Of a stretch of DNA of 64,000 nucleotides, positions 57,969-64,000 are shown in pieces. A program made the position numbers and the translations under genes. Source of the stretch: Haemophilus parainfluenzae (lineage in GTDB: Bacteria > Pseudomonadota > Gammaproteobacteria > Enterobacterales > Pasteurellaceae); NCBI RefSeq assembly GCF_003253005.1, contig NZ_QEPZ01000006.1, positions 1 through 64,000 on the forward strand. The letters are read 5' to 3'. Under the pieces are notes generated by a model. That model was not told where the DNA came from. It worked only from the letters and a program-made list of their open reading frames with translations, and searched no databases. How positions within the stretch are numbered: position 1 is the stretch's first letter; the number at the start of each line of letters is the position of its first letter.

Positions 57969-58119
57969 GTCTTTTTTTCTCTAATCTCTTTATTCCCCTC
58001 TTAATAAAATGCATTTTACCCTTAACTAAAATAAAATAATCTTTGCTTTATCTCTCCACTTATTGACTTTTAGATTAATAATCTGGTTTCGGATTATTCT
58101 GTTAAACTTAGGAGAGCAA

Positions 58120-58380
58120 ATGACAAACCAACGTTTTATTACCATTTTAGGCTATGTCGCAACATTTACTTCTGTTTGTATGTATGTGTCTTACTTACAA
58201 CAAATTGGTCTAAATTTATCGGGTCAAAAAGGTGGTTGGTTACAACCTTCTGCCACGATGATCAACTGTAGTTTATGGGTGGCTTATGGTTTGTTAAAAG
58301 AGAAACGTGATTTGCCTATTTCATTAGCTAATGCACCAGGTGTGATTCTAGGCTTGATTACTTTCGTCACTGCCTTATAA
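58120..58380 (+). CDS. SemiSWEET-family sugar transporter
   Basis: An 86-aa membrane protein with three spans (ITILGYVATFTSVCMYVSYL, SATMINCSLWVAYGLL, PGVILGLITFVTAL), the minimal SemiSWEET unit that works as a dimer. The PQ-like turn is WLQPSAT and the conserved Asn is in MINCSLW. It passes sugars in relatives; the substrate here is unknown. The ATG at 58120 follows AGGAGAG. Confidence 0.85.
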   Translation: MTNQRFITILGYVATFTSVCMYVSYLQQIGLNLSGQKGGWLQPSATMINCSLWVAYGLLKEKRDLPISLANAPGVILGLITFVTAL

Positions 58381-58400
58381 CACTATAAAACCTCATACAA

Positions 58401-58442
58401 AAAAGACCGCACTTATAGAAATCTTAAAGTGCAGTCTTTTTG
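58401..58442 (+). terminator. Terminator after the SemiSWEET gene
   Basis: AAAAGACCGCACTT (58401-58414) pairs with AAGTGCAGTCTTTT (58427-58440) with one C-A mismatch. The right arm is a degenerate uptake signal (AAGTGCAGT). Confidence 0.75.
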
Positions 58443-58521
58443 TTTATTAATTTAATTCATTTAAAACCTGAAAATTATGAACTTGTATAATCTTTTATTC
58501 TATTGCATTCTATTAATGAAC

Positions 58522-58537
58522 AGACGTTTAGACGTCT
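58522..58537 (+). promoter_or_regulatory. Tandem MetJ boxes upstream of metE
   Basis: AGACGTTT (58522-58529) and AGACGTCT (58530-58537) are two contiguous met boxes (consensus AGACGTCT). MetJ with S-adenosylmethionine should repress metE. Confidence 0.88.
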
Positions 58538-58567
58538 AAACTAAACAAAACAATAGAAGGATTAAAT

Positions 58568-60841
58568 ATGACAACATTTCATTTAGCAGGATTTCCGCGT
58601 GTTGGTGCAAAGCGTGAACTTAAATTTGCTCAAGAGCGTTACTGGCGTGGCGAAATTGCGGAAGCGGATTTATTAGATATTGCAAAAAGATTACGTGAAC
58701 TAAACTGGCAACACCAAGCTAAGGCAAATGCTGATTTTGTCGCGGTGGCTGATTTCACACTTTACGATCACATTTTAGATTTACAAGTGGCAACAGGTGC
58801 GATTCCTGCTCGCTTTGGTTTCGATAGCCAAAACTTAACACTCGATCAATATTTCCAATTGGCGCGCGGTAATAAAACCCAATTTGCGATTGAAATGACA
58901 AAATGGTTCGATACCAACTATCACTATCTCGTGCCAGAATTCCATAAAGAAACACAATTTAAAGCAAATCCAACACATTATGTAACACAAATTCGTGAAG
59001 CTAAAACGCTTGGATATCAAGTTAAACCAACAATCGTTGGTCCACTCACCTTTCTTTGGTTAGGTAAAGAAAAAGGTGCGACATTTAATCGCTTTGATTT
59101 ATTAGCAAAACTCCTGCCGGTTTATGTTGAAATCTTAAATACGTTAGCTGCAGAAGGTGTGGAATACATTCAAATTGATGAACCCGCTCTCACCTTAGAT
59201 TTACCGATAGAATGGATTGCGGCTTATAAAGCGGTTTACGCTACTTTTGCTGAACAAGTGAAAGCAAAATTATTGCTTGCGACTTATTTCGGTTCTGTGG
59301 CAGAACACGCTGATTTGTTAAAAGCCTTACCTGTAGCAGGTTTGCACATCGACTTAGTACGCGCACCAGAACAACTCGCTGCCTTTGCGGATTATGACAA
59401 AATCTTATCTGTGGGCATCATTGATGGTCGTAATATTTGGCGTGCAAACTTGAATCAAGTGTTAGATGTGGTTGAGCCATTAAAAGCGAAATTAGGCGAT
59501 CGTTTGTGGATTGCGCCAAGCTGCTCACTTCTCCACTCGCCTTATGATTTAGAAGTTGAAACGCAACTTCAAGCAAATAAACCTGAACTATATCAATGGT
59601 TGGCTTTCACATTACAAAAAATTCAAGAATTACGTGTTATTAAGACCGCACTTGAGCAAGGTCGTGAAGCCGTTCGAGCTGAATTAGCGGCTTCTCAAGC
59701 AGCTGCAGATGCTCGTAAAAACTCACATGAAATTCACCGCTCTTGTGTGGCAGAACGTTTAGCAAACTTACCGAAAAATGCTGACCAACGTAAATCGCCA
59801 TTTGCGGAACGCATTAAATTACAAAATGCGTGGTTAAATTTACCACTTCTGCCAACGACAAATATTGGTTCTTTCCCACAAACAACAGCCATTCGTCATG
59901 CCCGTGCTGCCTTCAAAAAAGGCGAACTCAGCTTAGCTGATTACGAAGCTGCAATGAAAAAAGAAATTGAATTTGTTGTACGTGAGCAAGAAAAATTAGA
60001 CTTAGATGTATTGGTACATGGCGAAGCAGAACGTAACGACATGGTGGAATATTTCGGCGAACTACTCGATGGTTTTGCTTTCACCAAATTTGGTTGGGTA
60101 CAAAGTTATGGTTCACGTTGCGTGAAACCACCAGTGATTTACGGTGATGTTACTCGCCCAGAACCAATGACAGTACGCTGGTCGCAATATGCCCAAAGCC
60201 TTACCAATAAAGTGATGAAAGGCATGCTAACTGGTCCAGTCACGATCTTACAATGGTCTTTCGTGCGTAACGATATTTCCCGTGAAACAGTTTGTAAACA
60301 AATTGCGGTAGCACTTTCTGATGAAGTATTAGATTTAGAAAAGGCAGGCATCAAAGTGATTCAAATTGATGAGCCGGCTATTCGTGAAGGTTTACCGTTA
60401 AAACGTGCAGATTGGGATGCTTATTTGAAATGGGCGGGCGAAGCCTTCCGTTTAAGCTCAATGGGTTGCCAAGATGATACCCAAATTCATACGCACATGT
60501 GTTATTCCGAATTTAACGACATTCTACCGGCTATTGCAGCCTTAGATGCCGATGTCATTACTATCGAAACCTCGCGTTCTGACATGGAATTACTCACCGC
60601 ATTTGGTAATTTCAAATACCCGAATGATATTGGTCCTGGCGTATATGACATTCATAGTCCACGCGTACCTGCAGCAGAAGAAATTGAACATCTTCTTCGC
60701 AAAGCATTACAAGTTGTGCCGAAAGAACGTTTATGGGTAAACCCAGACTGTGGTTTGAAAACGCGCGGTTGGCCAGAAACAATTGCGGCATTAAAAGTAA
60801 TGGTTGATGTCACGAAAAAATTACGTGCTGAATTAGCGTAA
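58568..60841 (+). CDS. metE: Cobalamin-independent methionine synthase
   Basis: MetE (757 aa) moves a methyl group from methyl-tetrahydropteroyltriglutamate to homocysteine. The N-terminal barrel starts [18 protein letters not shown]; the catalytic C-terminal barrel holds the zinc ligands in HTHMCYSEF, the glutamate region [12 protein letters not shown] and [24 protein letters not shown] marks the C-terminal folate region. It is a single gene repressed by MetJ. Confidence 0.97.
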   Translation: MTTFHLAGFPRVGAKRELKFAQERYWRGEIAEADLLDIAKRLRELNWQHQAKANADFVAVADFTLYDHILDLQVATGAIPARFGFDSQNLTLDQYFQLARGNKTQFAIEMTKWFDTNYHYLVPEFHKETQFKANPTHYVTQIREAKTLGYQVKPTIVGPLTFLWLGKEKGATFNRFDLLAKLLPVYVEILNTLAAEGVEYIQIDEPALTLDLPIEWIAAYKAVYATFAEQVKAKLLLATYFGSVAEHADLLKALPVAGLHIDLVRAPEQLAAFADYDKILSVGIIDGRNIWRANLNQVLDVVEPLKAKLGDRLWIAPSCSLLHSPYDLEVETQLQANKPELYQWLAFTLQKIQELRVIKTALEQGREAVRAELAASQAAADARKNSHEIHRSCVAERLANLPKNADQRKSPFAERIKLQNAWLNLPLLPTTNIGSFPQTTAIRHARAAFKKGELSLADYEAAMKKEIEFVVREQEKLDLDVLVHGEAERNDMVEYFGELLDGFAFTKFGWVQSYGSRCVKPPVIYGDVTRPEPMTVRWSQYAQSLTNKVMKGMLTGPVTILQWSFVRNDISRETVCKQIAVALSDEVLDLEKAGIKVIQIDEPAIREGLPLKRADWDAYLKWAGEAFRLSSMGCQDDTQIHTHMCYSEFNDILPAIAALDADVITIETSRSDMELLTAFGNFKYPNDIGPGVYDIHSPRVPAAEEIEHLLRKALQVVPKERLWVNPDCGLKTRGWPETIAALKVMVDVTKKLRAELA

Positions 60842-60850
60842 AACCAGTAA

Positions 60851-60896
60851 AAAGAAAGGCGAACATGAGAGATTATCTCTGTTCGCCCTTTCTTTT
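60851..60896. terminator. Bidirectional terminator between metE and cdd
   Basis: GGCGAACA (60858-60865) pairs with TGTTCGCC (60880-60887), with GAGA/TCTC inside. T-rich runs follow on both strands. Confidence 0.85.
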
Positions 60897-60927
60897 AGTT
60901 CAAAAACTCATTAACTTTTGACCGCAC

Positions 60928-61803
60928 TTACAGGCTAATATATTCCATTTTCACCTTGCAGAGGCTCTTCAATAACTGCTCTGCCATCTTGCGGTGACTT
61001 AAACGCAACGGTTTCTCTGCAAATACCACTCGCTCAATTTTCGATACATCCAATTGATTTAAGTAAGCAAAATTAATCGCCGTTTGCATAGCCGGTAAGC
61101 TTGGGTTAAATGCTGCATTTTCTGCATATCGACCGCAAATCATTTCCCCATTTTTAAATAAAATGCCTACACCATGAGGACTTTTAGAATAAGGTGAATG
61201 TGCTCGGTTTGCCCCTAAAATGGCTTTGTTTGCCACTTCATCTTCTGTCGTCAATGTAAAGCCTTGTTCTTCTTTGTTTAATAGAAGCCAATCAACGCCT
61301 AAATCTTTCGGGCCGAAGCTATCGGGTAAATATTGAGGAAGTGGATTATTTTGGCTGTGTGGCAAATGGATCTTTAAATCTTCCGCTTGATAAAGCTCAT
61401 TCATAAATTGACGGCAGTGACCACAAGGCGTGTAATTCACCACAATATCCGTGATGCGAGATTCATTACGTAACCATGCATGGCTAATCGCACTTTGTTC
61501 TGCATGGATAGTTTGAGCCATGCTACTCCCCTGAAACTCTTGATTCGCACCAAAATAAAAATCACCACTTTCACCAATCGCAATCGCGCCAACATGAAAT
61601 TCTGAAATGGGTGTGTGACTATAACAAGCCGCTACGGGCAAAAGCGACAAACCTAATTGAACAGGCGTAAGTTTAAATTCATCACAAATTGACCGCACTT
61701 TTTCAGCCGGTAAAAAACCTTTCCATTCTTGTTCTTCTAATGCAGAAAGAATTGCATTTGAAAGTGGCGAATCGACTAATGCTTGTTGAATTTTTTGTTG
61801 CAT
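60928..61803 (-). CDS. cdd: Cytidine deaminase
   Basis: A 291-aa long-form cytidine deaminase of the E. coli type, a homodimer with a catalytic N-terminal and a broken C-terminal repeat. The zinc site is [11 protein letters not shown] and PCGHCRQF. It converts cytidine and deoxycytidine to uridine. The ATG at 61803 follows GGAG. Confidence 0.95.
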   Translation of the reverse strand: MQQKIQQALVDSPLSNAILSALEEQEWKGFLPAEKVRSICDEFKLTPVQLGLSLLPVAACYSHTPISEFHVGAIAIGESGDFYFGANQEFQGSSMAQTIHAEQSAISHAWLRNESRITDIVVNYTPCGHCRQFMNELYQAEDLKIHLPHSQNNPLPQYLPDSFGPKDLGVDWLLLNKEEQGFTLTTEDEVANKAILGANRAHSPYSKSPHGVGILFKNGEMICGRYAENAAFNPSLPAMQTAINFAYLNQLDVSKIERVVFAEKPLRLSHRKMAEQLLKSLCKVKMEYISL

Positions 61804-61912
61804 GTTAAATCTCCTTATTTTTATATATCTATTCTACGCTATTTGATAAAAAACCTAAACGCTAAAAGACTTTCGGTATCTGTTTCTAACCATTTATCAA
61901 TGCGTTAAAATA

Positions 61913-61939
61913 AAAAATAACCGCACTTTAAAGTGCGGT
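61913..61939 (-). terminator. Terminator after the broken ABC operon, perfect uptake-signal palindrome
   Basis: ACCGCACTTT (61920-61929) is immediately followed by AAAGTGCGGT (61930-61939). On the minus strand T-rich sequence follows (A-rich 61908-61919). Confidence 0.75.
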
Positions 61940-61967
61940 CATAAATTGAGATGTTTATTCACTTGTT

Positions 61968-62756
61968 TTATAACAATGATGGTCCAACACCGAGTAATTT
62001 TCTTGTGTAATCTACTGTTGGGTGGTTGAAAATATCTTCGGTGCTACCCGTTTCCAAAATTTGACCACCGTACATTACGACAATGCGATCAGATACTTGG
62101 CGTACGGTTTGGATATCGTGAGAGATAAACACCATGGCAAGATTGAGTTCTTTTTTCAAGTCAGCTAATAAGTTTAATACCTGAGCACGAACAGATACGT
62201 CTAATGCAGAAGTCGGCTCATCCGCAACGATAAGTTTTGGATTCAGTGCTAAAGCACGTCAATCGCTACACGTTGTTTTTGCCTGCCCGATAAACGAGTT
62301 GGCTCAACTTGCGCCGCAGAACGAGGTAATCCGACGCGAGAAAGCAAGTCATACACACGTTTTTCCCATTCATGAGGTTGTAACACATTGTGAATATCCA
62401 TTGGGTCACGCAAAATATCCAACACTTTCATACGAGGATTCAGTGCTGTTGCCGGGTCTTGGAAAATGACCGAGACTTGGCGACCAAATTGTTTTATCGC
62501 TTCTGAGCTGCCATATTGCATTTGTAAACCATTGAATTTCACTAAACCTGATGTCGATTTAAGAAGCCCAATGATCACGTTGGCTAAGGTAGATTTCCCA
62601 CAACCTGATTCACCTACTAAGCCAACGGTTTCTCCGGCTTTAATGCCAAGACTCACATTGTTCACTGCGGTGAATTTTTTACGTCCAAACAATGAACCGT
62701 CGCGAGAAGGAAATTGCACCACGATATTTTCTAAATCGATGATGTTTTGTTCTTTA
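61968..62756 (-). pseudogene. Peptide-type ABC transporter ATPase, frameshifted
   Basis: An OppF/DppF-like ATPase in two frames. The first part (minus strand from 62756 to about 62249) has FTAVNNVSLGIKAGETVGL, Walker A GESGCGKST and the Q-loop VIFQDP, then RLSGRQKQRVAID. A single lost base near 62257-62260 shifts the frame; the rest reads ALALNPKLIVADEPTSALD (Walker B) to LLGVGPSLL. The signature LSGGQ has also become LSGRQ. Upstream the frame has lost its own start, being joined to the signal peptide ORF of another gene. It should be inactive. Confidence 0.9.
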
Positions 62757-62891
62757 AATATCAGCAGCAAAGGCTGTTGGTGCAAATGTGCCTAACGTAC
62801 CACTAAATGCAAGACCTACCCCCACGCTAGCCATAAGTTTCATAAAATGACGACGAGATTCATTAGTTTCAAAGGAAAAATGCTTTGTCAT
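62754..62891 (-). pseudogene. Tat signal peptide of a deleted solute-binding protein
   Basis: A 45-codon remnant with good AGGAG ribosome site: MTKHFSFETNESRRHFMKLM then a hydrophobic region ending PTAFAAD and a stop. SRRHFMK is a twin-arginine export motif. The protein it once exported is gone; right after AAD the sequence becomes the ATPase. It is most easily explained as the first gene of a binding-protein-dependent ABC operon. Confidence 0.75.
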
Positions 62892-62991
62892 ACTAAACTC
62901 CTAATGAGTAATAAAATCATATTTTTGGTTTTTAAATCTAGCCAAACATTTCATTCGAAAATGAAGTAAAGCAATCAAATCTTAGAATAAA

Positions 62992-63005
62992 ATGATTTAT
63001 ATCAA
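62992..63005. promoter_or_regulatory. FNR-like site
   Basis: ATGATTTATATCAA matches the FNR consensus TTGAT-N4-ATCAA at 9 of 10 positions. Confidence 0.55.
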
Positions 63006-63051
63006 TCACAATCATCCTTGCTTCATTCTGTCAAAGGGGAAATATTAAATG

Positions 63052-63067
63052 TGTGATCTACTTCACA
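63052..63067. promoter_or_regulatory. CRP-cAMP site
   Basis: TGTGATCTACTTCACA matches the CRP core TGTGA-N6-TCACA at all ten fixed positions. It could serve dps to the right or the broken ABC operon to the left. Confidence 0.75.
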
Positions 63068-63246
63068 GAGTTTTTTCCGTACCTTAAAATAAAAGCTTTT
63101 AACTATGTATAATTTTTTTATGATAGATTTTAACTATTGAATCACTAGATAATATGAAATAGCTATCAGAAAAAACGATGCTTATAATGACCACATTTCC
63201 CAAGCAAGGGAACAACATTTTAATCAACAATAAAGAGGAAAATACT

Positions 63247-63729
63247 ATGTCAAAAACATCAATCGGTTTAGATAAAAAAGCATCTGAAAAATTAGCAGCA
63301 AAATTAAATGAATTATTAGCAACCTATCAAGTATTCTATACCAACGTGCGCGGTTACCACTGGAACATTAAAGGGGTAAATTTCTTTGAATTACACGCAA
63401 AATTTGAAGAAATCTACACAGATTTAGTAGTAAAAGTAGATGAAGTGGCAGAACGTATCTTAACTTTAGGTTACACACCGCATAACGGTTATTCACAATA
63501 CTTCCAACACTCACGTATTAAAGAAGAGTTAGGGGTAAGTGATGCGCAATCTTGCTTAAAAGGCACATTAGAAGGATTAAAAGTATTACTTGAACAGCAA
63601 CGTGAAATTCTTGAATTAGCGGGTGAGTCTGATGATGAAGGTACAGCTTCTCAAATGAGCGACTACATCAAAGAACAAGAAAAACTTGTTTGGATGTTCC
63701 AAGCTGCTTGTCAAAGTTGCCATTCCTAA
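63247..63729 (+). CDS. dps: Dps-family DNA-binding ferritin-like protein
   Basis: A 160-aa Dps-like protein that forms 12-mers, oxidises iron and shields DNA during stress. The ferroxidase residues lie in RGYHWNIKGVNFFELHAKFE and YTDLVVKVDEVAERIL. The N-terminal tail is lysine-containing (MSKTSIGLDKKASEKLAAK). The ATG at 63247 follows GAGGAAAA; a longer frame from 63178 is not supported. Confidence 0.9.
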   Translation: MSKTSIGLDKKASEKLAAKLNELLATYQVFYTNVRGYHWNIKGVNFFELHAKFEEIYTDLVVKVDEVAERILTLGYTPHNGYSQYFQHSRIKEELGVSDAQSCLKGTLEGLKVLLEQQREILELAGESDDEGTASQMSDYIKEQEKLVWMFQAACQSCHS

Positions 63730-63750
63730 TTAAATATTGATTAAATACGA

Positions 63751-63776
63751 AAGCCGACTGATGTCGGCTTTTTTAT
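63751..63776 (+). terminator. Terminator of dps
   Basis: AAGCCGAC (63751-63758) pairs with GTCGGCTT (63763-63770), then TTTT. Confidence 0.9.
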
Positions 63777-63779
63777 TTT

Positions 63780-64000
63780 CTACACGACTGGTTTTTGTCG
63801 ATAGAACAATAGTCCTGGTAAGGCTAAGCCCAAAACAAGAGCGCCCAAAATAAAGCTAGTATTGATAAAAGAGCTGATCATTTGCTCAAATAATTTATCG
63901 GAAAAGCCATAATGGTGAATTTGTACGATAGCAATCATCGCTTTATAAGCATGAACACCTGGAATCATTGGAATAATTGCCGCAACAGTAAAGACTTTCG
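63780..64000 (-). CDS. yjjB: ThrE-type threonine/serine exporter subunit YjjB, partial
   Basis: The last 73 codons of a membrane protein cut by the window edge. KVFTVAAIIPMIPGVHAYKA, then a helix and FILGALVLGLALPGLLFYRQ, match the C-terminus of E. coli YjjB (DUF3815), which with YjjP exports succinate or other acids and amino acids. The 5' part and any yjjP lie outside the window. Confidence 0.85.
   Translation of the reverse strand, partial: KVFTVAAIIPMIPGVHAYKAMIAIVQIHHYGFSDKLFEQMISSFINTSFILGALVLGLALPGLLFYRQKPVV

Larger units (their letters stand above)
62892..63246. other. Intergenic region with CRP and FNR-like sites
   Basis: This divergent 355-base region holds no gene. It contains a perfect CRP half-site pair (TGTGA, 6 bases, TCACA, 63052-63067) and an FNR-like ATGAT-TTAT-ATCAA (62992-63005). 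A candidate minus-strand promoter, TTGGCT then TATGAT with an 18-base spacer, precedes the old ABC operon. Confidence 0.6.

Noticed and set aside
58490..58567. SAM riboswitch before metE
   Set aside because: The leader is too short and contains two adjacent MetJ boxes, which explain regulation by S-adenosylmethionine.
62249..62260. Programmed frameshift in the ABC ATPase
   Set aside because: No slippery run or stimulatory structure is evident, the signature motif is mutated as well, and the start of the gene is lost; decay is the simpler reading.

Overview
This window is chromosomal DNA from a Haemophilus species, most likely close to H. parainfluenzae or H. influenzae. It carries dozens of copies of the 9-base Hin-type DNA uptake signal AAGTGCGGT, has low GC, and its proteins look like Pasteurellaceae versions throughout. 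An intact dif chromosome-dimer resolution site at 54872-54899 and a near-matS palindrome at 46341-46353 place it in the replication terminus. Species assignment is inference; the uptake signals and dif are seen directly.

Layout, left end to 46 kb: the 5' part of an IS3-family element (1-301); a complete minus-strand trp operon (trpE-trpG-tautomerase-trpD-trpCF-ydfG-trpB-trpA) behind a TrpR operator; azoR; thrS, yeaD, then infC-rpmI-rplT with an ATT start for infC; dxs-ispA-xseB (isoprenoids) facing thiI; ybhK divergent from a Moco-riboswitch-controlled moaACDE operon; aspC; purE-purK behind a PurR box; pepN; pyrD-rnm; a LysR regulator; topA with a LOG-family gene; a DUF4198 exported protein; uspE and fnr; a small membrane ORF; the mukF-mukE-mukB condensin operon; an EamA transporter; sbcB.

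46.4-54.9 kb is the most unusual part: an apparently complete 8.2-kb filamentous prophage (inovirus) inserted at dif without its own integrase. Its left end contains a long imperfect inverted repeat built from two dif-like sites, the architecture of CTX-phi attP, which is recombined as folded single-stranded DNA by host XerC/XerD. The gene order is two unknown ORFs, a ribbon-helix-helix candidate repressor, a II/X-family replication protein, a candidate ssDNA-binding protein, two small membrane proteins, major coat, a terminator, pIII-like attachment protein, DUF2523 (pVI-like), Zot (pI) and its own pIV secretin, followed by an unknown basic protein and strong hairpins that are candidate packaging and origin signals.

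54.9-64 kb: two tandem ferritins, tRNA-Leu(CAA), ttcA-tusE, a SemiSWEET transporter, MetJ-controlled metE, cdd, the scar of a peptide-type ABC transporter operon (a Tat signal peptide joined out of frame to a frameshifted ATPase), a Dps protein and the end of yjjB. Inverted pairs of uptake signals serve as terminators at many gene ends.
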